The position numbers were made by a program, and so were the translations under genes. The notes beneath the pieces are model-generated. The model had not been told where the DNA came from. It made no database searches and saw only the letters and a program-made list of their open reading frames with translations. Positions 31,828 to 44,200 of a DNA stretch of 64,000 nucleotides are shown here, piece after piece (within the stretch, counting starts at the first letter, position 1; each line of letters opens with the position of its first letter). This stretch comes from Lepidostoma basale (taxonomy: Eukaryota > Arthropoda > Insecta > Trichoptera > Lepidostomatidae), in assembly GCA_022606425.2 (NCBI GenBank), contig JAHDVF020001349.1, positions 558,001 to 622,000 on the forward strand, written 5' to 3'.

Positions 31828-33689
31828 ATAATGTTAAAAGCGACCCTTCATTTGTCTCTTTTAGACGCCTTAGTCTTTACGTTTGTAGTTGGTTAAGTCC
31901 TCCTTTAGTTGATCAAAATCATAAAACATAGCAGTTACTTGTAAATACATCTCTTTGAAAAAGTAGTGTGCTAACAATATTAAAGTTATTCCTAAAAGGT
32001 TCCAAATTTTATTAGGAAAGGGCTTCTACTATAGAACCGACTTACTAAGTAGTTTAGAATATGAAATAATTATAAGAGATAGCATATGTCTCACTATTCC
32101 GCTGTTTCACAGCGATGTTCAGATGCTAAAATTGTAATATATTTTTATTTCTTAAATGCCCCATTTAAACATACTCCTTAACCAAAAATGATTCCATCAG
32201 GGTCTTTACATCCACTGTACAACACCAACAAAATGGTTATATACAATATTTGTTTTATTACTGTCCAAATAAACTTCCTTCTTACGTAGCTATTGTGAAC
32301 CACACCATTGGATAAATATATGTTGTTTAGCATTTGTACGGAACGTTAATAATCTAGAATTCCGCACATTCGTCAGTAGTTCCTTTGGCCTCGGCTGCCT
32401 GGAAATTGTAAATGGTCTATTTTTGTGACAAAATATTTGCTCATGTTATTGTAAAGTCGTTGTATTGAATGGAGTAACATTTGACAAGTGCATTAGCAAC
32501 GGAGCCGTAGTGTTGGTAAGTCTACCAATATGCCTTGTTTAAGACTGGCATTTTCGGACTAATTTTGTATCTCTAGAAGAATGAATACACTCCCCTCCTC
32601 CAGTAGATTAGAGCGCCGACAGACGCCCGCGACAGCGCGTATATTTTGAGTCAAAGACTGGTTTTTCTGTAAATTGAATGAAAATTCACAAATTCCAATG
32701 TAGAACGGTCCTGATGTCCATACATAGTCTTCCTTTAGATGAAGTCCATGATTTCTTACATTTTTGTGACGGCCCTTTTTGGCCGGATAAAAGAATATTT
32801 ATTTTTTAAAATTGTGAATGACATGTAATATACAAACAAAAATATATCCAATAGTGTACAGAACTATTTTTTAAATTGAAATAAATTAGTTTCACTCTTA
32901 TTTGAAATGTTTTTGTTGATTCGCCCGAGAGGAGTTTAGACACGGTTGGACCTAAGAACGTTGCGTATTTGTTGTATTACGTCGCGAATATTTCGCTACC
33001 CAATAAACACCAAAATAGATAAGTGAGGTAAAGAGTTTTTTTATCTTTTATTATTGTAGCGACTGCCGGGAGCTCTCCATTCTCGTGCCTTTAGACACGA
33101 CGGAGTATCCGCGGTCAACTGATAATCGTTAGATATCCAACACGCACCTGAAGAAACGACCAATAAATGTTGTAAGAAATGCCTGGAACTAGGGGACCCT
33201 CAGGGGACCTAAATAATTTATTGTCTAATTTATTTTCATGTCACTCTCAGTCAGTGTGATCACAATAAGAGTTAGGTTTAGACCTTCTGAAGGCTACCGG
33301 GGTATAGTTTTCAATTCAGTTGAATATTTTTCAAAATTTAGCATTGCGTAAAAACTTGGTTTATCTTTCAGAGGTATTTTCTAGAATGTTATTTGCAAAT
33401 GCAGAGATTAAAAATGTATAGATTTATACAGCTTTAAATAAACGTGATATGGATAGTCTGACTGTTAGGCTCCCAAATGCGGTGAGTGCCAAAAAGAAAA
33501 ATTTATTTAGTGGTAAGTATTCATAAGTAGGACTCGGGGTAAGGTAGGGACTTGGGAGCGGGTAGACTTGGCTAGGTAGGGGCGGAAGAAATAAACCAAG
33601 ATTTCACATTTAGAATTAGGAATGTGCCAACATTCTTAAATTTAAAAATAAAATTTTAAATAGAAAAAAAAGAAAGAAGAGTAGTGTTA

Positions 33690-34025
33690 ACGTAGATTAG
33701 AACAGTTTAGGTTAGGTAAAATTGGGTCACGTTAGGTTAGATTATGCTAAATTAGGAAATGCTAGGTTAGGTTCTATCGGGTTATGTCACGTTAGGTTAA
33801 TTAGATTAAGTTAGAGTAGCCCTTGTTGGTAGCATAGATTTAACAGTTAGTCTCGATCTCCCTCGGGCTCCCTTAGTTCCATTTCATCTTGTATGTACCG
33901 TTCATACGTTCTGTGTCAAAATTGAAGATAAACAAAATTAGATAAAGGTGTCCTGTCCAACTGTGCAGTGTATAGCGGGCAACGCCTAGTCTAAAAGGTT
34001 AGGTTAAGTTAGGTTAGGTTAGGGC
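33690..34025. repeat. Interspersed GGTTA/TTAGG-like tract
   Basis: TTAGGTTA units are scattered and cluster at 33994-34023 (AGGTTAAGTTAGGTTAGGTT). TTAGG is the common insect telomere unit, but these degenerate tracts are interstitial. Confidence 0.55.
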
Positions 34026-34727
34026 TGTAGCTAGGATCTAGATATTGAAAGGTCTGCGACCGAAAAAAACTTTAAAAGAGATAAAAAAAATGAACAAATT
34101 TTGCGAACTATTTTACGAAAGAGAATTGTCGCTTCAAATGGGTCTGACGTAGGGTCAGGCGGGCGAAGGGCTTCCCGCGTTTCTCACCGAAGTACCGGCG
34201 AGAGGAATAAATTGTATCTATTTTGTTAATCAGTATAGCAAGTCCCCTGCCGGGGCACTGCGGTCCATGTACTAACAAAGAACTGGTAGAAGAATTAATT
34301 TGTGTAACAATCTAAGTTCCTTTGCGACATTTATTTGTAATGATGCATTCAAAATTCAAATAAAACCAGCAGATAATAACCTTGTTTCATTTATTCCCAA
34401 AACATCAATCAATTAAAATTCTGAGAGAATATTAACCCGTTAACTGAGTAATTCTATATTACAATAAAGTTTAAATAAAGCAACTAAGTGCCTAAATACA
34501 TATTTATTGTTTCTTGAACTCCATAGTTTTATAGAAGTTTTATTATAGTCTATGGGAATTCCTTAGAAAGGCGCAACACATCACTCCCATAAACAATAAT
34601 AAAACTTCTAGAAAACAGATGTTTTCATTCGTATTAATATATTTATATATGTTATGCAAGAACCATAAATCATTAACCTCTATATTGAGGACTATTTCAC
34701 AAAGTGAAATTTCTACAAAAAAAAAGC

Positions 34728-34733
34728 TTTATT
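34728..34733 (-). terminator. Candidate WDR12 poly(A) signal
   Basis: AATAAA on the minus strand about 350 nt after the WDR12 stop. It is the nearest clear hexamer I see; its use is inferred. Confidence 0.35.
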
Positions 34734-35083
34734 ATGGAAATGGGTTCTTCCATGTGAGCTCTATCGATTGGTGAAATAAAATTTTCACAAAACGGTATAT
34801 GTGCGAAGTTGTAGCGGTTCAAATATCGCGATTTCATACAAAACGTATTATTTTTAACATGAAAATACCTTCTCCTGAAAAATTTACATTTTGTAGATAT
34901 TTCGCTTTGTAAAAACGGTCCTCAATTTCATAAAGCTCTTGGTAGAATATTTCATCACAGCTGCTACTGTCGCTTTCTTGTATTGACGTAGTATTTCATT
35001 TTTCGTTAACGGGTTAAGTATCTACAAAATAAGTGAGATTTTTTTAAAAATTGAATCTAACGTGGAATGGTTGATAATGCTGG

Positions 35084-35222
35084 CTACTGCGCCGAAGGTA
35101 GTTTGGCTTTGTATATTCTCAGAGTGTTGTCTGCCCCTCCAGAGAGCAGTAGGCGTCCTGACCAATCGCAGCACAGGGCCTTATCCGTGTGGCCCGTCAG
35201 CTCGTAGAGGGCAGCATTGGGA
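35084..35222 (-). CDS. WDR12: WDR12 exon 8 (stop codon)
   Basis: (R/S)[20 protein letters not shown] to YKAKLPSAQ and TAG. The last WD repeat, ending like the family (GGADN.LYSY). Acceptor CATTTCAG. Confidence 0.93.
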
Positions 35223-38200
35223 CTGAAATGGTAAAAAAAAAATCAATATCTTCTACAACAACCAAGCTTTAACCCTCATTGTGCGGCTGACTTCATTTGC
35301 AGTAAAAAAAATGGTCTCGACTTAAGTTGGGTACATCTCAAACAAATAGTCCCAATTCATCACAATATATCATACAATTTAGTAGTAAGGAACTAAAGTA
35401 AAAAGGTTTATAAGATACATTTAAATATAAACTGCAAATGCAGTGTGCCGTAGTTTGAAAAAAAAAACATTTTTGGACTGCAAATGTAGGGGTTAACAAT
35501 GCAGTTATAGATATTTAAACTAAATCATATTGGTAGACAAAACTGAGACAATTGATACACATTTGTAGTCCAAAAATTTGGTTACAAACTGCGGGAGACT
35601 AATAAATACAAATTAAAACATATGGTTTCTAGAAGTTTTATAATTGTTTATGGAAATGACGTATTTCGCCCTTCTAAAACATTATCAAATATACTACATT
35701 TGATAATGTATAATAGTACATTTGATAATGCCTTAGCAAGAAAAAACATTTAATTCCCATAAACGAATCGAAGTTAAAACTGATACATATAGCAGCAGAA
35801 AGAGAGAAGGATAGCGATAGGAGAGTTCATGAATAATGCCCGATAAAGTGAAAGCCCGCGATACAATCTCGGCGGAATATTTGGAGAGCACCATTTCACT
35901 TCATTACACTCCGAGAGCCTCTCGGCCGGAGTCCCCGAGCCGAGTTGCCCAGGAACCTTTTTCATTCCCCGGGAATTGTTTGTGTCAGCGGTGAAATTTA
36001 ATAAAATGCCTAGAAAACAGATATTTAGTTGTCATGATGTATGAATATTGAGGAAGCGAGAGAAATATGTCAGGAAATAAAAGAGATGAGAGCATAATAA
36101 ATGCCACAGAGATAAGATCCCTTAAATGTATGTGTCGTAAAATGATGTATGACAGAATATTAAATGCTGATATCAGGAAATAATGTAAAGCGGGAGAAAA
36201 TATTATGAACAAAATTATAGAAGGATCACTGCGTTGGTTGGATGAAAAAAGATAGGTTAAAAAAGTATACCCTAACGATGTTAATGGATAGCGTAATCCA
36301 GAAAGACTGAGGAAAACATGGCATGACCAAAGTATTTTTAAAGGTCGGCCATGTTAGAAGTCGGAAAAATCGACGTGTGTGTATAACTCGCTATATGAAT
36401 GTGGAGGATTCTAGAGAGGTGTGCCAGGATAAAGTAGAGTGGCGGTCCAATCTCTCTGAGTGCGGGAAACGGTGTGATGGTTCTTTGTTGTTGTGAAGTA
36501 AGAACAGTGTGACAATCGTGAGGGTCAGTTAATAGAAGGGCCACTCACCTCCGCATGTCCCACATCTTGAGTACCATGTCGTGTCCTGCCGAGAGGAAGA
36601 GGTGATCGTGGGAAGGCGCCCAGCGAACAGCCGACACCCAGCCTGTGTGCCCCCGTGTGCTCACAACAGGGGCGTCCACTATAAATGATAATTTAAAATT
36701 TTTTTGCTATAAATATTTAAAAATATATATTTCTATTTCTTCACTTACAAAGCTTATTGAACTGTGTACTGAACAGTAGGGGTCATGTATTATGAATGCA
36801 ATGATACAATGAATACAAATGAAAATGTCTGTAAACTTATAAAATAATCAAATCAGTATATTTCATCAATAGACAATACAAAATTAAGATTTAAGGCATC
36901 TATTGAGAACAGTTAAATAAAATAAAATATAGGAAGCGCATGAGAGATGGTTCGACATTAGGAAGACAAGATGCTCTCCAAAATCAAGAGTATTTGCATT
37001 CTGAACGTACTTTCACTAATATGAAAGAAGCCCATCTCCGAGGAGACCACATTCAGCAGACTAATTGCTCTTCCCACCGGTGTCACCAGAGTAATAATAA
37101 TAAAACACTTTGTATGTTAAATGTCTGTTTTCTTATAGTTTTATTAGTTTTTTTTTTCTCCGGTGCTACAACCCTTGGTAGGTCTCAGCCTCCTCCAAGA
37201 AACAAATTTCTTGGAAGTGTTCGTAACGTTGGTTGTTTTACGAGGTTCAGTTATTGGCCTAACGCCCAACCCCCTTACTAGGAGGACCAGGGTTTTTCTG
37301 TAGGGGTGTTCCTTCCCTTAGCTGAGGTTGGCCGGTTTTGTGGCGCCGAAAATCGCCATTCGCCCTCTCTCTGTTAACTGTGGCACATCAACATACGAGT
37401 ATGTCAAATATGCCACACCCAGGGTTTGCGGGATCATGAAGATAAACATGTACGCCAGAGAGTCGGACTAGATGTCCAGCCCATCTCAATCTTAGTAGTT
37501 TTATGTGCGTGGAGATGTTGGGGGCCTGGTACATGGACAACAGTTCATCGCTGGTCCAATTCCATCTGGTTCTACCAGATGCAATTAGCATAATGGCCAT
37601 GGTCAAATTTTAAAACGACTTTCGACGACGACGACAAATTTTGACGACCTTCGTGGCAGAGTGGTTACGAGCTCTGACTTCCATGCCGAAGGTCCTGGGT
37701 TCGATTCCCGGCGATGGCAGTGTGATTGTCACACTGTCTTTGGTCTGGTGTAGAATTCATGTGACAATAAAATGGCGATAGATTGGCTACCTATCACATG
37801 TCACGAGAATCAATATAATAGCTGTAAAATTAAAAATTGTATGCAGTAATTGGGTCCAAACGACCTGTTGTGTACATAAAAAATAAAAATAAAAAAAAAT
37901 AAAAAAAAAATGTAGACCATTAAGCAAAAAATTTTAAATACATATTGTTTCTTGAATAATGATAATTAATACAGTAGAGTCTCGGTTATACGACCTTCCG
38001 AGTTATCCGACCTACCGGGGCAATGCCCCTTTCTTTTACCCGAATGCACGCATTATATTCGCGCGCCAGGCGACAGTCCTCAGTGCTTACGTAGCTCTTT
38101 CGCATGTTTTATTAAGTGCATTTTGATGTTTTAGTTCGTTACATTCTACGTGTGTTATGTTACATGTACATATTTGAAAAGTTTTCGATGTGCAAATAAA

Positions 38201-41200
38201 ATTAACACATTTTCAATGTCGTTTTTATCATTTTCCGTATTATCCGACCTTGCCGCGGCCCGTTTAGGTCGGATAATCGAGACTCTACTGTACTAATAAA
38301 AATTCTGTTTTCTAGAAGTTTTACTATCGTTTATGGGAATGCATGTTTCGTCTATCATTTTATTTAAAAAATAGTAATGTTATATCATGTCACCGTTTAA
38401 TCTGTGATCAAATAATCTGACGATTCTATCCGCTGACGCCGTGACAAAGAGCCCGTTTTCCTGTGACCAGTGCATGCCGAAGAAGGGACGCGATGCGGCG
38501 ATGGTACGCGAGGGAGCCTGCAGCTCCGTGTCCCACAGTCGGAGCGTGTGGTCCCAGGAGCAGGAGGCCAGCACGCCCGGCCCCCCAAGCCAGCGCACCC
38601 CGCTCACGGCCTCGCGGTGACCGCTGAACGTGGAGATGGGAGACTGGAATTCCAAATGATAAATCAAATGACGATCTTTCAGCTTTTCACCATTTACTTT
38701 AATTAATTGGTTTTTTTAACAATGATGTAAAACTCCAAATTAAATAATTAATACGAATGAAAACATCTGTTTTCTAGAAGTTTTATTATAGTTTATGAGA
38801 ATGACATGTTTTACCTTTCTACGGTACATTTGATAATGCCTTAGAAAAGTGAAATATATCATTCCCATATATTTGAATAAAGCTTGCAGAAAACAAATGT
38901 TTTCTTTCGAATTATTTATTTTCGTTCAGAATACATTATACAATTTTCTTATTCTCAAATCCTTTTTTTTTTAATGTTAATATAAGAGAAATAGAGGAAG
39001 ATCGGGGAAAATGTGGCACAATCAAATCAATCAAATATTGAATCTTGGCCACGTGAGGAGTCGGAGAAATCGACGCGTGTGCATGACACAATGTATGAAT
39101 GTTGAGGAAGCGAGAGAAATATGTCGGGAAAGAAAAGTGTGGCAGTACATTCTTTCTACCTAGCCCTTCAGGGAGACGGTGCGATGGTTAGTTAGTTAGT
39201 TAATTTAAAAACATAATGCATACTTCATACATTTTGATACTAAGACTTGGAGATTTTCTATCCATGGTGGGAACAAAATAAATGCATTGGCATTACTGCA
39301 AATAGAAATACATATATCCATAATTAATATGAATTTAAACGTCTTTTTTCTAGAAATCGTATTGTATTTTATGTGAATGACATGTTTCACCTTGCTAAGG
39401 CATTAGCAAATGTCTAAAATATAATAAAACTCCTAAAAAACAGACTTTTTCATATTAATTATTTACTATGGAGTTTCACATCATTGTTCAAGAAATAATA
39501 CAGAAATATATCCACTGAAGCAAAGATGGCAGTACATAATGAAGTTCTAGTGCCAACCCTTATAGAAGTGAAGCTTGGAGCTGGCAAAAGAAGGATGAAA
39601 GTAGGATAAATGTCGTAGAAATAAGATCACCAAGAAGAATGTGCCGAATCAGAAGAATCATTCTTATAGAATAACGAAATAAAGGAATAAATGACAGACA
39701 GATGATTGAATCATAGGCAAAATGAAGGATCCCTGAGATAGTTAGGACATATGAAACAAATGGATGAGTGGTTATAAACTTGTACACATGCAGTGTTAGC
39801 GGAAAAAGAATCCGAGCACGACCGAGGAAAACACGGCATGATCAAATTAATAAATTATTAAAAGACTGCAAGTCACTCCTGCCGTGCCAACACTGGCGTG
39901 CTGGCGGAGGGTAGTTTGATATGTACTTAAAAGTATGTGTGTTGTGCTTAAAAACCATGTACCGTTTTCTTGAATGTGATATAAAAAATTATATTATAAT
40001 ATTCTTTTAAAATTTGATCAAGTTTCTGAATAAATTTTCTTTTTATACATGCTTGTTTCTTTTTACACAATTTTAAAACAAAAGCAAAAAAACGGGCCAA
40101 CACTGGTTTCACACAAAAAAGTCCTTACCTACGGTTGAATTATATCCCAAGAATAATAAAACTGCAGTATATATGCGTATCTTAGATTTGAATATGTAAA
40201 TATAAAAAAATATAGTGTATAGTTTGAAATTAAAAAATAATAATATAATCAGTAGATTAAATATGGTCTGGGATTCCCCTTGCTTTGCTGCATTCGTGAT
40301 ATAAGTAAACGTCAATCCCACATGGACGAAAGGGCGCCGCACAGCGGCGCCCTTTCGTCCTATAACAGTTGAAGGTGTGTGGTGGCCCAAGAGGTGTAAG
40401 AATGTAAAAATGTAAATATTGAGAGAAAAATATAATTGGTATAGAACAAACATATATTTACCCTGGAGTTTCCTTGTTCTGATTTGGCTTTTTTACTTAA
40501 ACTCTCGTCTCCATCTTGTAATCCTATAAATAATAAAATAATAAGCTTAACAACCATCGTAAAAATGTTACAATTTAGAATAATTATAAACCTAAACAAT
40601 GCCCTGAAAGAAAACTAATTATGGTTCTACTTCCTTCTTCTTATACAACCGTTTTCTTCCACTGCTGTACATACACCCTTCCCTGGACTTCTCCATATAA
40701 TCTTGTCTTGTGCTTTCTGCATCTAGTCATCAGCAATTTCCTTAACACATTGACTGCAGAACAAAATTGGATTGTGGATAACTTTTTAAGAAATTAACTG
40801 ATTATTTTTATCTTCTCTTCTTCTACTTATGTAGCCCTTGTGGCCTGTTCCTTAAGAGGAATTGGCCTCTTGCGAGGGCGATCCATCCCTTTGGTGGTCT
40901 GCCCGGAGGGTGTCGACCTTGGAGTTGGCCATGCAACACAATGAGGGGGAGTCTGGATGGATCCATTATCTTCACGTGTGCATACCAGTATCTTCTCCTT
41001 TGCCTTCCCCACCTAACGACATCCTCGACCTCGCATATCTCCCATATACTAGCTCGTAGTGTCTTGCCAGATATGTTTCTGAGCGTATTCATTTCTGACA
41101 CTCTGCGCACTTTTTTTGATATTGTGGTGTCCGTCCTGCACTCGATCCCATATGTCATGATGGGTCGCATCTTATAAATTCTTAATTTCCTGCTGATCTT

Positions 41201-44200
41201 CATGTCAGGATTTTTCAATATTAAATTCTTCAAACACCTGAAATGGCCGCAGCCTTGTTTATTCAACCCATCACTTCACACGGTAGATCCGTTTGCCAGC
41301 ACAAGTCCACACCCAATTAACTGATTTTGAAACGGAAAACACACTTTTAAAGTTCTGATGCACAAAAAAGGCTGAAGTAAACTGATGAACCTTTCCCTGA
41401 TGGGTACACCCCCTCCTACTTACTTAAAATCTAACTTACCACTGTCCTGGTCAGTGGTCCGAAGTTAATGTGTTAAATTATCAGACCATTGTGTGAGAGG
41501 TCTCCTTCTAATGCTTATGTTATAGAATTATGGTTATGTTATGGTAATTGACTCACTTGCGCTCCAGATCTTGATTGTGTTATCCCAGCTGCCAGTGGCG
41601 AAGACACTACCATCCTGTTCAACATCCACGCACTCCACAGACTTATCGTGGCCGCGGCACGCCACCACGCACTCGACAGAGTTAGACACCAGGTCCCACT
41701 CCCAGATCATAGCTGTTTGATCGTGGGAACCACTGAAAATCACAATAATTACATTCAGCATCTCTTTAAAAAAATTATACTTATATACATATATATTATA
41801 TATATTTTTAACAGTTGCCAAATGTTTTTCTTTTTATTTTCTTCTATAAGTTTAACCCATGACGGGAAAAGTTTATTTATTCAAATTTTATATCAAAACA
41901 GGTCGTTTGATCTAGGAATTTGGTAAGCCAATGAGTTAACCCTTAACGTACCGTGTTCAAAACAAAACGCTCGCTCCCATGTGGTCAATTCAGTTTACCG
42001 CTAACTTTATCTAAATATCAAGCATATGACTCGATGAATCAAAATTTAATTTATGTCATCTTGTAGGGAATTTCATTAGGAATAGATCGATATCTATAAC
42101 ATACATGGATTATTTGAAAAACATATCATTATTAATTTTTTTCTGGAACCATGCGATTTCTGATATGGAATGCGTCACAGCATATGAGCAACTGACACCA
42201 AGTATGAACTTGTCTCGCCCCGCCGCGCCGCGCCGCGGCCGTGGCGCTATAATTTTACGTATGATAAAGGCACCCAGGCAAAATGTATAGTACGTTCAAG
42301 ACAACGAGTACGTATTAATATTTGTCCCTTTTGGTAAAGTGTTAATATTTTCACAGTTCTGATATTATTAAGTTGCGTGCTGCGTTTCCGTCCACAGTCG
42401 GTATTATTACGTACCTATGAGAAAGGCCAAACATATAATTTATAATACGTTCAAAACAGCGAGTAAGTATTTGTCACTTTTGATAAAGTTGTAAATATTA
42501 GCAAAACAAATTCTACCTTAACACGAATGAAGGTGAGGGCAGTCTTAGAAAATATTTTTTTTTGGGATGAAGGAAGTAATTTTTTGCTTTTTTTTTATTA
42601 CGAAATATTGAGAACACTTCAATGGAGGATTACAATTTTTTTTATAATATTAGGGTCCATAGGTTTTAAGAAAATCAACTTTAAATTGGCAGTGGAAACT
42701 CAATTGACCACATGGCAACGCGACGGTTAAAGACATAGTGTAAAATAAAATTCAAATTTAAAAATATATTTTTTAAATAGAAATGAATGCGGAATTTTTA
42801 TGAATTAAAACACTGTTTTTTCCACTTTTGAGTTTATTTTTCTCCACATGTTTCGAAGGCCTTCTTCATCAAAAGTTTTTTTTGGTGTTTTTTTTTTTTT
42901 TTTTTTATATCGTTCTCCCGATAATGAAGGTGTAAGCCTTTGAAACATGTCGAGTAAAATAAATGCAAAAGTATAAAAAAGTGTTTTAATAAAAAAAATT
43001 CGTCATTGTTGGAATTCCACGGTGTTAACGCCTTAAGTTTATCTAAAAAATATAATTAATCCTTGATTTTTAATTTCTTTTTTTTTTGTCCACAGGTAAG
43101 GCACAAATCTTCACCCTGTATATGGAAACAGTAGTTCTTTAAGCCATAATTTTTAGGAGCATATTGTATCTATCACATAAGGAAATATTTGTATATTTAG
43201 AATTTTGCAATTATGTTTTTTTATGAAGTAATCAAACAAATAAAATAATAGTATTCTCCACAATGAACACAGTGGTCATCTTACCTAATGAACACCCCTG
43301 TAGAGTCATTTAGAGAGACCCAGGTCACGGCCTTGACCGGAGATGTGTGTCCAGGGATGGCCAGCTTATGCACGCCTTTAGTGGTCCACAAGTGGAGGCT
43401 GTTGTCATAACATCCTGTTACTATCCTGGAATTAATTAAATTAACTAAAATAAATACATTTCAATATGTGATAACATATGGCCTTGGAGCAAGGGCGGAC
43501 ACAGTCAGAGCAACACAGCAAAGTTTTGAGGACTTCCGAGATGAAGACACTTAGGATTATAGCGACATTAAGAGACTTACAAGACATTAAGAAATTGCGT
43601 GAGGAACACCAGAATAAGATAATTATTTGAGGCTGTGAATATTATAAGATGGAGTAGACAGCAAAGGAGGGACTGCTAAGGTCATGTCCAAAGAATGGAT
43701 ATCACTAGACTTCTATCTCAAGGATAGCGTCCCTTCTTATCTGTAGTCTTTATATAACCCTCCCTGATCTGAGAACCTCCAGATCATCTCAGAGAGCTCG
43801 TAAGAACGGTAAACTTTAAATATACGAGACAAGGAGAAAATCACAAAAGTTTTATCAGTGACAAATATATGATTCCACCTCTGATCATCCCGAGACAGGC
43901 TAAATCGTCATCGACCCATGACTACATCATCACAACGAGGAGGTCCATGACAATATATACAAAGTTATTAAAGTTATTAGAAGCAATGTGTACTAGATAC
44001 AAGGCAATGGTAAGGGAATATTAACCCTTGTAGGCCGGCTGGCTACAATATCAGTCCGCATATATTCTCCGTGTTTAACGTGTAATATCCCGTAAATTTA
44101 CTACGACAGACCAAAAGTAAAAATATACATTATATACTATTATGTATTCTCTGTGATTTAGAGTTAAACTTTCATCCTTTTTGTACAAAGATTTAATTTA

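Larger units (their letters stand above)
31830..35083. other. shep 3' UTR / convergent intergenic region
   Basis: This lies between the 3' ends of shep (plus) and WDR12 (minus). No coding frame with a recognisable domain is present. It holds several AATAAA hexamers (for example 34359-34364), a TGTAAATA string near 31943 like a Pumilio site, a TTAGG-like tract at 33.69-34.02 kb, and part of repeat H at 34.5-34.64 kb. Much of 31.8-33.4 kb may be long shep 3' UTR, but its end cannot be set. Confidence 0.5.

Noticed and set aside
39049..39054. CACGTG as a further regulatory E-box
   Set aside because: It lies inside a family-A retrotransposon tail in an intron, far from any start codon.
40810..41266. 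Host gene on the minus strand
   Set aside because: The 147-codon frame is the tail of a non-LTR RT, repeated at 52400, 54230 and 59041.
41936..43040. Large TTAA-bounded element around the 42.8-kb foldback
   Set aside because: TTAACCCTTAACGTACCGTG on the left and a partly similar right end were noticed, but the match is too weak and gapped.
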